A stretch of 32,580 bases of DNA from positions 1 through 32,580 of the forward strand of contig JANQQR010000018.1 of NCBI GenBank assembly GCA_028289195.1, in the 5' to 3' direction. Source of the stretch: Phycisphaerales bacterium. GTDB lineage: Bacteria; Planctomycetota; Phycisphaerae; Phycisphaerales; UBA1924. Within the stretch, counting starts at the first letter, position 1; every line of letters starts with the position of its first letter. Position numbers and translations under genes: made by a program. Shown here piece by piece: positions 7,812-15,863 of this stretch. The notes below the pieces were generated by a model, which was not told the DNA's origin, made no database searches, and saw nothing but the letters and a program-made list of their open reading frames with translations.

Positions 7812-7817
7812 GGTGGA

Positions 7818-7823
7818 AGGGTA
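7818..7823 (-). promoter_or_regulatory. Candidate leaderless -10 (TACCCT) for the zinc-ribbon gene
   Basis: Minus-strand TACCCT is separated from the ATG at 7811 by 6 nt, which places the expected transcription start on the start codon. No Shine-Dalgarno and no clear -35 are seen. Confidence 0.3.
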
Positions 7824-7861
7824 GGCGGGCAGTCCCCGCGAGCGCCGGATCCTGAAGGGTG

Positions 7862-8212
7862 TCAGACCAGAACAGCCATGCCCAGCGTCACGATCGGGCG
7901 CAGCAGCAGGTAGTCCACCATCGGCGGGCCGACGACCCACGCCACGACGAGCGGCGTGGCGATCTCGCTTCCGGCGCGCTGCACGCGCATAAACCCGAAC
8001 ACCATCATCGCCAGCACCAGGGACGTGGTTATCAGATCCACCGTCGCGCTCGGCTCGGCAGAACCCCGCGCGGCAACCATGGCGACGCCGCCAGCAGCAT
8101 GGATCGCAAACATCACCATCCACGCCAAGAGAGACGCGAGCACGAGGCGCCGCTTCAAGTCGCCGGAGCGCGAGCTATCGACAAATCCCGCAAACGCGTC
8201 CGCCCCGATCAT
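7862..8212 (-). CDS. Small multi-span membrane protein
   Basis: A 116-residue protein with hydrophobic segments at about 22-46, 57-75 and 85-116 (the last may form two short spans). The short polar N-terminus is MIGADAFAGFVDSSRSGDLK. No family is recognised. The start ATG 8212 overlaps the stop of the preceding DciA-like gene as ATGA (8209-8212), which indicates translational coupling and fixes the start. The tight link to a DUF721 protein is the only context clue. Confidence 0.72.
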   Translation of the reverse strand: MIGADAFAGFVDSSRSGDLKRRLVLASLLAWMVMFAIHAAGGVAMVAARGSAEPSATVDLITTSLVLAMMVFGFMRVQRAGSEIATPLVVAWVVGPPMVDYLLLRPIVTLGMAVLV

Positions 8213-8580
8213 CGCCCGGCGCCCGCGCTCGTGCGCGCCTCGCCGACGAGCTTGATCCGGCGGATCGACGTCGGGCACGCCCGGATCACCGCGCGCTGGC
8301 CGCCCGAGCGCAGGAATCGGTCGACCTCGTAGCGCGTCGCGCTGTCGCGCACGCCGATCTCGAGGACTCCCCGCTCGCACTTGTGCACGCTCGTGCGCTC
8401 CAGCAGCTCCGGCGGGCACTGCTCGGCCCACGCGCCCGCCGCGCCCGAGAGCGATCGCTCCAGCTTGGCGTACTGGCGAGCCGTCGCGTCGAACAGCGCC
8501 TTGGCGCTCTGATCCGGACCGGAGCGCACCCGCTGCTCCCGGATCCGCTCGAGCTGCTGGCTGACGTGGCGCTCGTCCAT
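8209..8580 (-). CDS. DUF721/DciA-like protein
   Basis: A 123-residue protein with the DUF721 layout: an N-terminal helix (MDERHVSQQLERIREQRV), then WAEQCPPELLERTSVHKCERGVLEIGV and a helix ending in IRRIKLV. This corresponds to the family pattern of a Trp helix, L..xT and a short strand giving L.V.V. DciA is the ancestral loader of the replicative helicase DnaB in bacteria lacking DnaC/DnaI. Whether this copy loads helicase is inferred, since the family contains other members. The following membrane-protein gene is coupled by ATGA. A TAGCAT hexamer ends 6 nt before ATG 8580, with no Shine-Dalgarno, suggesting its own leaderless promoter within the cluster. Confidence 0.75.
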   Translation of the reverse strand: MDERHVSQQLERIREQRVRSGPDQSAKALFDATARQYAKLERSLSGAAGAWAEQCPPELLERTSVHKCERGVLEIGVRDSATRYEVDRFLRSGGQRAVIRACPTSIRRIKLVGEARTSAGAGR

Positions 8581-8586
8581 GCGCCC

Positions 8587-8592
8587 ATGCTA
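8587..8592 (-). promoter_or_regulatory. Candidate leaderless -10 (TAGCAT) for the DUF721 gene
   Basis: Minus-strand TAGCAT sits 6 nt before ATG 8580. The same hexamer stands 7 nt before trkH. No Shine-Dalgarno is present between it and the start. Confidence 0.35.
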
Positions 8593-8611
8593 CCGCGTGC
8601 GCCCGCCGGCA

Positions 8612-9037
8612 CTACAGGATGGACACCACCCGCACGTCGTAAACCAAGTCCGCTCGGGGCGGGATCGGCGGGCGACCGTTCTCGCCGTAGCCCAGCGTCC
8701 AGGGCACCTCGATCCGCCGCCAGGAGCCGGCCCGCATCCCCACGATCCCCCGGCGCAGGCCCTCGATCAGCCCCGGTGCCGACAGATCGAGCTCCCACGT
8801 GCGCCGGCGCATGATGGTCGAGTCGAACACCTCGCCCGTGGCTCGGATCCGCGCCGTGAACTCGATCTCGATGCGATCCCGAGTCGTGCACGCTCTCCCC
8901 GATCCGCGGGCGAGCTCGGTGATGATCAGTCCCTCGCCGGTGTCGACGGGCGTCGAGTTCGCCGGCACGAGCGTTGCCGCTCCGACGAGCGCGCCAAGCG
9001 CCGCCAGCGTCCACGCGACGATCGGCCCGCGACTCAA
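8612..9037 (-). CDS. FKBP-type peptidyl-prolyl isomerase, exported
   Basis: A 141-residue protein with an N-terminal hydrophobic segment (PIVAWTLAALGALVGAATLV), probably a signal peptide or anchor, followed by a single FKBP domain. FKBP marks are the doubly acidic and aromatic strand (RIEIEFTARI), GEVFDST, PGLIEGLRRGIVGMRAG, LGYGENGRPPIPPRADLVYDVRV. Proline cis-trans isomerisation in the envelope is expected. The start is a TTG at 9037 that overlaps the stop of the PQQ-propeller gene as TTGA, so it is translationally coupled to that gene and likely helps fold it or related exported proteins (inference). No in-frame ATG lies early enough to be an alternative. Confidence 0.88.
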   Translation of the reverse strand: MSRGPIVAWTLAALGALVGAATLVPANSTPVDTGEGLIITELARGSGRACTTRDRIEIEFTARIRATGEVFDSTIMRRRTWELDLSAPGLIEGLRRGIVGMRAGSWRRIEVPWTLGYGENGRPPIPPRADLVYDVRVVSIL

Positions 9038-12000
9038 GACGACGTCCCGCCTTCGGACAGCGTGCCCGTGTCGCCCCCCGGCACGTCCGGCAGGCCGGGC
9101 CCGTCGCCCGGCGCTTCGTCAGCTCCGGGGGCGCCCGGGCCACCGGGCACCTCGGGCAGCTCCGGCTCTTCGGGGACGGGCATATCGATGACCGTGGTGA
9201 TCGACCCGCCGCTCAGGAGCACCTTGCCGTCGATGATGGCCGTGGCCGAGATCTGCTGGAGAGCGCCGAAGTCGACTGTCGCCTGGCTCACGGCGCGCAG
9301 GCTCTGGAGGTCGTATGTCGTCATGACGTACTGCGTTGCACGATCGAGCTGGCCGCCCGGCTTGAGCTGCAGCGTCGGCACGTAATCCGCCCCGAAGCCG
9401 GCGACCGTCACCTCGCCGGTGTGGATCGAGGTCGTCAGGCCGCTCAGCTCGGCGTTGTCGTCGTAGAGCGCGATGCCCCGGCGGGTCCAGATCGCCGCGT
9501 CGTCGGCGCCGACCTGCGTCACGCTGATCTTCCCGAACGGCGGGTTGGTCAGCCCGCGCAGGTTGAGTTCCGTGCCGTTGCTGGTGCGTGCCACGGTGCG
9601 CAGCTGGATCAGGCGCTGGTCGCTGCGCCGGATGATCAGGCGCCCCGGCAGCGACCACACCGCGGCGCTCATGCGCAGCGTGTCGTGGGTCGTCGTCCAA
9701 CGCGCCTCGTTGCGGTACATGTCGTAGGAGGCGATCCCCTGATCGAGCCCGATGAGCGCGAAGCCCTCGGGCGCCACGCGCACCCACCGGACACGCGAGC
9801 CCACGTCGAGGCGGAACAGCTCCTGCCCGTTGCGCACGTCCAGCGCCCGGACCATGCCGGTCTGGTCGTTCTGCGCGGCGTTCCGGCGCCGATCGAGCGT
9901 CAGATCGAGGTTCGGCTTCGAGCCCGCGCCGCCGATGATCAGCACGCCGTTGGCCAGGTGCATGTCGTGCAGCTGGGGCACGACGTCGACGGTGTTCCAC
10001 AGTGTCCGCCCCGTGCGCAGGTCGAACGCCGCGGCCCGGCCGATCTGATCCATCAGAACCAGCGTCTGGCTGTTGTGCTGGAAGGCCAGGCTCGTGAACG
10101 GGATACCCGGGTCATCGTCGCTGAGGATCTCGTTCAGCGGGTTCGAGACGTGGGGCACGTTCTGGACGCCCCGCGCCAGGCGCTCGTCGATGTCGAGCGC
10201 GGGCACGACAGACCGGAACGCCGGCGTCGCCCACATCTCGGTGCCCGTGCGGATGTCGCGCCGGATGAATCGGTAGTCGATCGCCCCGTTCTGCCCGACC
10301 TCGCGGGCGAACATCACTCCGGTGCGATCGATCCACAGGAACGTGTCGTTGGTCTGCACCGACCACGCGAGTTCGAGGTCGCCGGCCTCGTTCGTGCGCC
10401 ACAGCCCGAGCGTGCCCCCGTCGTCGCGCGAGGCCATCATCACGGCGTCGGTCACGACACGGGGCGACTCCTCGTAGAACGTCGGAACGATCGACCAGCC
10501 GGCGATCACGCGCGAGTCCGTCGGCGCCGGGCCGATCACCGGGCGCTGCGTCGCGTCGCGCATGTTCTCGCGGATCTCGCTCGTCAGCGTCTCGAGATCC
10601 AGGATCGTGTCGCCGGAAGTGGGGCGGAGCTCGGGGAACTGCCGGGCGAGATCGTCCAGCGTCGCCAGCGCCAGCGAGTACTGGCGTGCCTGGATCAGCA
10701 GTTCGACGAGGCGCCCCGCGAGCTCGGCGAGCAGCGGGTCGCCCGGATCCAGCGCATCGCGCGCAGAAGACAGACCTTCTTCGAGCGACAGCGCCGCCAG
10801 CTGCGGTCGCCCGCGGCGCTCGTGACGCTTGGCGGCTTCGTTCCACGCTCTGGCGCCGGCTCGCGCAACCGGGAAACGCCTGGCCAGGCGCTCGAACGGC
10901 TCGGGATCGAGCTCGTTGGTGATCGCCTCGAGCTGGCGCTCTGCCTCGATCTCGAAGGCGCCGTAGATCTGGCGTCCCTCTCGCGACACGAGCATGCGCA
11001 GGCGACGCGTCGCCTCGTAGTCCGCAGAGACCGTCGCCGAACCCCGCTCAAACACGGATCCGGCGAGTTCCGGATCGTCCAGCACGCGCTGGAAGCTGTC
11101 GAGCGCCTCCAGGGGCTTGCCGATCCCCTCGTGATGGCTGCCGGAGGTCAGCAGCAGCGAGGCCTGCTCGCCGGGGCTGCCGGCGCACCGGCTCATGCGC
11201 GTGATCAGCTCGCCGCGAAGCTCGGGCTCGAGCGAGCTGCGCACGTTCGCGTCGGGCGGGGGCTCGACCATGCGCATCAGTGAGTCAAACAGGCGCCTGG
11301 TCGCGCGCTCGCTCTGCTCGCTCAGCGGGTCGGCGTCGATGGCATCGAGCGCGCGATCAACAGCGGGGAGGATCCCCTCGGCCCGCCCGGCGCGATACGA
11401 GAGCTCGGCGTAGGTGATCGCCGGCTCGGGCGCATCGCTCGATGCCTCCATGCGCTCGCGCAGCAGGCGCTCGGCGACGTCCCACACCAGGTACGTATGC
11501 ACCTGAGAGTCGTCGACGACGATCAGCTCACCCTCGATCGGGAGTGTCGCCCCCGGGCGCGTCAGCTCGACGCTCGAGACCGGGCGCGTCGATTGGTCCG
11601 TCGGGTCGAACAGCTCGGCGCCCTCGATCGTCGGCACGAGCAGCAACCCGTCGCTGACGATCACGCGCCCCCGCGCCCTGCCGCCGGTCGGCATCGCGAC
11701 CGTGCGCACCTGCGCGTTGGTCCCGATCTCCTCGAGAGGCACTCCATAGACATTGTTCGCGGACACCGCGATCAGCATGCCCGCGCACGTCAGCAGGTAG
11801 TCGGCGTCGGCGACGCGCGACGCCGGGATGCGCGTCAGCTCGGCGCCCGTCTCGGCGTCGAGTTCGAGGACCGCCGTGCGATCGGGCGCCATCACGTACA
11901 GCCGGCCCCCCTCGAGCACCGGGATGTTGATCTTCCAGGGCTGCGGGTCGCGACGAACCCGGGTGACCGCAGTGGGGAAGCGGCGGATCCACTTCGGACG

Positions 12001-13479
12001 GCCGGTCGCCGCCTCGATGGCCGCGACGAACCCGACCTTGTCGACGGCGTACACAACGCCGCCCCGCGCGGTGCGCCCGTCGTTCACGCCCGAGGGCGTC
12101 TGGAAGTTGAACGTCCCGCTCGCCGCGAGCGGCGTCTGCCACAGCAGCGAACCGTCACGCACGCTCAGACCGATGAGCGATGCGCTGTCGAGGCGGCGCG
12201 CCAGGATCGACTTCTCGACGGCGAACACCACCACTCCCTCGCTGACGAGAAGCGGGCCCTTGGTCAGCGAGCTGTCGATGTCGCTCACACCGATGTCCGC
12301 GAGTTGATTCAGCCACAGCAGTTCGCCCGTCGCGGCGCTGCGCGCGATGATCGCCCGCGGGCGCGTGTTGCGGCTGCCGGCGCCCAAATACAGGCCGGTC
12401 AGGCCGACGACAACCTCGCCGTCGGTGACGACCGTTGTCGGTTCGAGGGGCCAGTTCTGCGTGCCGAGGTTGATGCTCTCGGGCAGGGCGTCGGGTGTCT
12501 TGGCGCGCCAGATGCGATCCAGCGTGAACCGGCGCCAGGCCGACATCGTCTCGCCGTCGTTGATGAAGATCGTGTCGTCCGAAGCCACCGGTGCAGCGAA
12601 CAGCAGGCCGGCGCCCGGAGGGAATGCTCCGGAAGGATCGTTGCCGCCGTTGGTCGAGTACGAGATCCCGTCGCCGATCACCGAGGAGTTCAGGGGCTCG
12701 GGCAGGATCTCGGGCAGGTCGACCCCGGGGCCACGCTCGAAGACATGGCTCGAGCGCGGGATCTCCGGCAGGTCCGACGCCTGCTCGCCGTCGATGTCCC
12801 CGAGGCCCGCCTCCGTGCGCCAGCGCCCGACCCGTTCGGCCGAACGCTCGCGCAGCCACGCAGCGCCCTCGGCGCTCTCGTTGGCGCCAAGGTATTGGCT
12901 CACGAGCGACAGCAGTGCCGCGGCATCGGCGGCGTTCAATCCGTTTCGGTCCGGGTGGCGCTCGAGCTGCTCCAGGGTGATCATCGCCGAGGCGAACTGT
13001 GCGCTCTCGAACCGTGTTTGCGCCAGGCGCAGCGTTGCTTCGAACCCGGCGCTGGTGAGCAGGTAGTCCCGCTCCACGAGTTCATACAGCCCGGCGTCGA
13101 GCAGTGACCGGGCCATGTCCGAGTGGAGCGCCCTGTACGACTCGAGCAGCGCCGGGTCGCCCAGCAGGCGATCGTGGACGTGACGCCGAATCGGGATGAA
13201 CAGATCTTCTTCGCCCTCGGCCGGGATCAGACGCGAGCCGTCGCCCTCGAGGACCTGCTGCAGGACCCGGACGGCCTCCTCGCGATTGCCGATCGACGCG
13301 AGCTCGCCCACCCGGACCAGCGCCTCTTCAGCGAGCGGCGAATCGTCCAGATACACGGGGCGCACGTTCTGGGCGATCGCCGCGCCCGCGCACGCCAGCG
13401 CGATCCCGAGCAGCGTGATCGGTCGCACCGATCGCCGGCCGGAGCCGCGGATCCCGAGGTTTCGTCCCATCCGTTTCAT
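9034..13479 (-). CDS. Very large secreted PQQ-type beta-propeller protein with TPR-like helical region
   Basis: A 1481-residue exported protein. The signal peptide ends near residue 36 (GIALACAGAAIAQ). Residues about 45-200 are helical repeats. A first set of PQQ-like blades covers about 280-620 (for example ATGELLWLNQL, DGSLLWQTPL, AATGRPKWIRRF, ETGAELTRIPA). A long alpha-helical region at about 660-960 includes TPR-like stretches (LAALSLEEGLSSARDAL, YSLALATLDDLARQFPE). A second propeller covers about 985-1400 (RTGTEMWATPAF, DLRTGRTLWNTVDVV, VRNGQELFRLDV). A Pro/Glu/Gly-rich tail follows from about 1434. The dehydrogenase domain of true quinoproteins is not visible, so the blades are probably structural or ligand-binding. 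A TACACT hexamer (13501-13496) and a GGAG Shine-Dalgarno precede ATG 13479. It is the first gene of a six-gene minus-strand run. Confidence 0.88.
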   Translation of the reverse strand: MKRMGRNLGIRGSGRRSVRPITLLGIALACAGAAIAQNVRPVYLDDSPLAEEALVRVGELASIGNREEAVRVLQQVLEGDGSRLIPAEGEEDLFIPIRRHVHDRLLGDPALLESYRALHSDMARSLLDAGLYELVERDYLLTSAGFEATLRLAQTRFESAQFASAMITLEQLERHPDRNGLNAADAAALLSLVSQYLGANESAEGAAWLRERSAERVGRWRTEAGLGDIDGEQASDLPEIPRSSHVFERGPGVDLPEILPEPLNSSVIGDGISYSTNGGNDPSGAFPPGAGLLFAAPVASDDTIFINDGETMSAWRRFTLDRIWRAKTPDALPESINLGTQNWPLEPTTVVTDGEVVVGLTGLYLGAGSRNTRPRAIIARSAATGELLWLNQLADIGVSDIDSSLTKGPLLVSEGVVVFAVEKSILARRLDSASLIGLSVRDGSLLWQTPLAASGTFNFQTPSGVNDGRTARGGVVYAVDKVGFVAAIEAATGRPKWIRRFPTAVTRVRRDPQPWKINIPVLEGGRLYVMAPDRTAVLELDAETGAELTRIPASRVADADYLLTCAGMLIAVSANNVYGVPLEEIGTNAQVRTVAMPTGGRARGRVIVSDGLLLVPTIEGAELFDPTDQSTRPVSSVELTRPGATLPIEGELIVVDDSQVHTYLVWDVAERLLRERMEASSDAPEPAITYAELSYRAGRAEGILPAVDRALDAIDADPLSEQSERATRRLFDSLMRMVEPPPDANVRSSLEPELRGELITRMSRCAGSPGEQASLLLTSGSHHEGIGKPLEALDSFQRVLDDPELAGSVFERGSATVSADYEATRRLRMLVSREGRQIYGAFEIEAERQLEAITNELDPEPFERLARRFPVARAGARAWNEAAKRHERRGRPQLAALSLEEGLSSARDALDPGDPLLAELAGRLVELLIQARQYSLALATLDDLARQFPELRPTSGDTILDLETLTSEIRENMRDATQRPVIGPAPTDSRVIAGWSIVPTFYEESPRVVTDAVMMASRDDGGTLGLWRTNEAGDLELAWSVQTNDTFLWIDRTGVMFAREVGQNGAIDYRFIRRDIRTGTEMWATPAFRSVVPALDIDERLARGVQNVPHVSNPLNEILSDDDPGIPFTSLAFQHNSQTLVLMDQIGRAAAFDLRTGRTLWNTVDVVPQLHDMHLANGVLIIGGAGSKPNLDLTLDRRRNAAQNDQTGMVRALDVRNGQELFRLDVGSRVRWVRVAPEGFALIGLDQGIASYDMYRNEARWTTTHDTLRMSAAVWSLPGRLIIRRSDQRLIQLRTVARTSNGTELNLRGLTNPPFGKISVTQVGADDAAIWTRRGIALYDDNAELSGLTTSIHTGEVTVAGFGADYVPTLQLKPGGQLDRATQYVMTTYDLQSLRAVSQATVDFGALQQISATAIIDGKVLLSGGSITTVIDMPVPEEPELPEVPGGPGAPGADEAPGDGPGLPDVPGGDTGTLSEGGTSS

Positions 13480-13495
13480 TCAGAACTCCGTCGGA

Positions 13496-13501
13496 AGTGT
13501 A
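13496..13501 (-). promoter_or_regulatory. Candidate -10 (TACACT) for the PQQ-propeller gene
   Basis: Minus-strand TACACT lies 16 nt before ATG 13479. The expected transcript would have a leader of about 10 nt that includes a GGAG Shine-Dalgarno 6 nt before the start. Confidence 0.35.
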
Positions 13502-13599
13502 AGCACACCCGGACCATCCTCGGCGTTGGTTGCCCCGTTCAGCCAGCCGATACAGCCAATTCCGAACGGCGTGGCGGATTCCCGCCTGCTGACGGGAGG

Positions 13600-14079
13600 A
13601 TGCCCTTGGAACCGCTGTACTCCAGCCCGCACGGCGGGCACTGCCCCGGATGGCTCTCGCGACACCCGCTCAGCCTCCGCAAGATCAGGTTCATCCCCGC
13701 GCCCGAGCGGCGCATCGTCCTGCTCATCGTTGCGATGCTCTTGATGGGCTACGCCGATCTCGCCCTCACTCTGACGTACATGCAGAGCATCGGCATGATC
13801 GAGATGAACCCGCTGGCACGCCACATGATCGCCATCGGCCAGACCCAGCAACTCGTGATGTTCAAGCTGTTCACGATGGCCCTGAGCGCGGGCGCGATCT
13901 TCCTGGTCCGCCGGCACCCGATCGCGGAGAAGGCGGCGTGGGCCTGCAGCGCCGGGCTCCTCGCCCTGATGGTCCACTGGACGATCTACAACCGCGACGT
14001 GTCATCGAACACCAACGAGCTGACGCTCCTGGCCGAGAGCGCGGATCAGTGCGAGCTCTGGGTCAAGCTGGATTCGTGA
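13600..14079 (+). CDS. DUF5658-like small membrane protein
   Basis: A 159-residue protein with four hydrophobic segments (RRIVLLIVAMLLMGYADLAL, LVMFKLFTMALSAGAIFLV, AAWACSAGLLALMVHWTIYN and the stretch between the first two). The TLTYMQSIGMIEMNPLARHMI motif, with an acidic residue two positions before Asn-Pro-Leu, matches the D..LT...G..E.NPL pattern of DUF5658. Function unknown. The start is uncertain. ATG 13600 follows GGGAGG with no spacer, whereas the in-frame TTG at 13606 has that Shine-Dalgarno at the ideal 6-nt distance and may be the true start. The 3' end overlaps the convergent pdxA by 17 bp. Confidence 0.75.
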   Translation: MPLEPLYSSPHGGHCPGWLSRHPLSLRKIRFIPAPERRIVLLIVAMLLMGYADLALTLTYMQSIGMIEMNPLARHMIAIGQTQQLVMFKLFTMALSAGAIFLVRRHPIAEKAAWACSAGLLALMVHWTIYNRDVSSNTNELTLLAESADQCELWVKLDS

Positions 14080-15187
14080 CGCAGGCGCCGCTCGCACGCT
14101 CGCTCGACATCCCGATCGCCAGATCAATCGCCGCACGCATGGACCCGGCGTCCGCCCGGTCCTGCCCCGCGATGTCGAACGCGGTGCCGTGGTCGGGGCT
14201 GGTGCGCGTCACCGGCAGGCCCGTGGTGACGTTCACAGCGCTCTCGAACGACAGCAGCTTCACCGGGATCAGCCCCTGGTCGTGGTACATCGCCACGACC
14301 AGGTCGTAACGCCCCGCGAGCGCCGGGCGCCAGATCGTGTCGCCCGGGAACGGTCCCGAAACGTTCATGCCCTGCTCGCGAGCGAGCTTGATGGCCGGCT
14401 CGATCACTCGGGTCTCTTCATCGCCGAGCAGGCCCGCCTCGCCCGCGTGCGGGTTCAGGCCGCACACCGCGACGCGCGGCTGCTCGATCCCCAGCGAGCG
14501 ACAGGCCTCCCAGCCCAGGTCGATCGTGTCGAACACGCGCCCGATCGTGAGCACGTTGCGGATGTCCATCAGCGGCAGGTGGGCCGTGGCCAGGATCGTC
14601 CGCAGCTTCGGGGCGACGAACATCATGCGCACCCGCTTGGTGTTGAACCGGCTGGCCAGCAATTCGGTGTGCCCAGGGTACTTCGACTTCCCGGCCATCG
14701 ACCAGGCTTCCTTGCTGATCGGGGCCGTGACGATCGCGCCGGACGACAGCGCCGAGCCCGCGGGGCGCTGGGCGCTTGCGATCGAGTCCTCGACGAAGCG
14801 GAAGCTGGCCGCCCCGCCCTGCTTCGTGGGCTTGGGCCCGCCGTCGAGGAGCCCCGGGTCCGCCTCGACGCCGTCGCGTCGCTTGCCGGTGTAGTCGATG
14901 AGCAGCACGCCGCCCGGCCCGTCGTCGCCCGGCTCGGCGTCGGCCGCGGCGTCCGATCCCGCCCGCACGCGCCACCAGTAGGGCTCGATCCCGGCCCGGT
15001 CGGCCGCCATCTGCATCGCGCCGCTCATGCCGAACACCAGGAACCGGGCCCGCGAGCGGAGGTCCGGGTCCGCCAGGGCCTTGACCGTTACCTCCGGCCC
15101 GATGCCCAGCGGATCGCCCATCGACACGGCGATCGTCGGGGCACCCCCCGGGTTGCCGGGGGTTTGGTTGGAAGGGGTTCGGCTCAT
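14063..15187 (-). CDS. pdxA: 4-hydroxythreonine-4-phosphate dehydrogenase (PdxA)
   Basis: Oxidises 4-phosphohydroxy-threonine in the DXP-dependent pyridoxal 5'-phosphate pathway. The 374-residue protein opens with APTIAVSMGDPLGIGPEVTVKAL, the family N-terminus. It continues with IVTAPISKEAWSMAGKSKYPGHTELLA (a metal-binding His in PGHTE), RTILATAHLPLMDI, VAVCGLNPHAGEAGLLG and LVVAMYHDQGLIPVK (another metal His), and ends with TTGLPVTRTSPDHGTAFDIAG. It is slightly longer than most PdxA because of an acidic, Gly-rich insert (RAGSDAAADAEPGDDGPGG) near residue 75. ATG 15187 is chosen over an upstream in-frame ATG because homology starts soon after, and because a TAGGAT hexamer stands 8 nt before it with no Shine-Dalgarno. 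The 3' end overlaps the DUF5658-like gene. Confidence 0.95.
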   Translation of the reverse strand: MSRTPSNQTPGNPGGAPTIAVSMGDPLGIGPEVTVKALADPDLRSRARFLVFGMSGAMQMAADRAGIEPYWWRVRAGSDAAADAEPGDDGPGGVLLIDYTGKRRDGVEADPGLLDGGPKPTKQGGAASFRFVEDSIASAQRPAGSALSSGAIVTAPISKEAWSMAGKSKYPGHTELLASRFNTKRVRMMFVAPKLRTILATAHLPLMDIRNVLTIGRVFDTIDLGWEACRSLGIEQPRVAVCGLNPHAGEAGLLGDEETRVIEPAIKLAREQGMNVSGPFPGDTIWRPALAGRYDLVVAMYHDQGLIPVKLLSFESAVNVTTGLPVTRTSPDHGTAFDIAGQDRADAGSMRAAIDLAIGMSSERASGACVTNPA

Positions 15188-15195
15188 CGGACGCA

Positions 15196-15201
15196 ATCCT
15201 A
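15196..15201 (-). promoter_or_regulatory. Candidate leaderless -10 (TAGGAT) for pdxA
   Basis: Minus-strand TAGGAT is 8 nt before ATG 15187. The identical hexamer stands 7 nt before mqnA. No Shine-Dalgarno lies between. Confidence 0.35.
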
Positions 15202-15296
15202 GGGTCGGGCCAGGGGGCCCTCCCCGCCCCATGCGCGAAATCCGGCCGCCCGGATCCCCAACGATTCCGTGGACGATTGGGAACGGAGGCGGCATT

Positions 15297-15758
15297 ATGA
15301 ACGCTGGAGCGGTTCAGAGCCCAGGAATGACGGATTACTTCACCAACAATGGTCGAGTGATTGACGCGGACGCCGACAGCCAGGAGCGTCTCTACTCAAC
15401 GTTCAACCACCTCGTCGGCTTCGCCAACCTCGGCTCCGGCGGCATCCCCATCCTCGGCCTCATCTGCGCCGCCGTCATGTGGATGATCCGAGGCAAGGAC
15501 TCGCCGTTCCTCGACGACCACGGGCGCGAGGCGACGAACTTCCAGATCAGCCTCATCATCTGGGGCCTCATCTTCACGATCGCGATCCCGTTCACCCTCG
15601 GCCTCTCGGTCCTGGGCTACCTCGTCGTGCTGGTGATGATGTTCGTCGGCCAGATCCGCGGCGCCATGGCGGCGCACAGGGGCGAGTACTACCGCTACCC
15701 CTGCTGCTTCAGGTTCCTCAAGGACCCCGCGGAATCCAACGCCCAGCGCGCGGCCTGA
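15297..15758 (+). CDS. DUF4870 domain membrane protein
   Basis: A 153-residue protein with hydrophobic segments at about 46-64, 83-100 and 102-122. Between the first and second lies HGREATNFQISL, the diagnostic sequence of DUF4870 (Tic20-like) proteins. The role of this family is unknown. A soluble acidic N-terminus and a C-terminal tail with Cys-Cys (YYRYPCCFRF) flank the core. The start ATG 15297 has a GGAGG Shine-Dalgarno at good distance; an internal Met11 is a weaker alternative. It lies 105 bp before lptB in the same direction, and lptB appears to have its own -10 box. Confidence 0.82.
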   Translation: MNAGAVQSPGMTDYFTNNGRVIDADADSQERLYSTFNHLVGFANLGSGGIPILGLICAAVMWMIRGKDSPFLDDHGREATNFQISLIIWGLIFTIAIPFTLGLSVLGYLVVLVMMFVGQIRGAMAAHRGEYYRYPCCFRFLKDPAESNAQRAA

Positions 15759-15848
15759 TCGCGCACCCGACACCGGAATCCCATCCTTCTTCGGAGGCCG
15801 CGGCAGAATCGCCTCGGCCTCTGTTGCTTTTCCTGGCACACCAACCGG

Positions 15849-15854
15849 TACACT
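15849..15854 (+). promoter_or_regulatory. Candidate near-leaderless -10 (TACACT) for lptB
   Basis: TACACT ends 9 nt before the GTG start at 15864 in a sequence nearly identical to the one before pepA (CCGGTACACTC). A TTGCTT 19 nt upstream (15824-15829) is a weak -35. No Shine-Dalgarno is present. Confidence 0.35.
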
Positions 15855-15863
15855 CTCCCCGGC

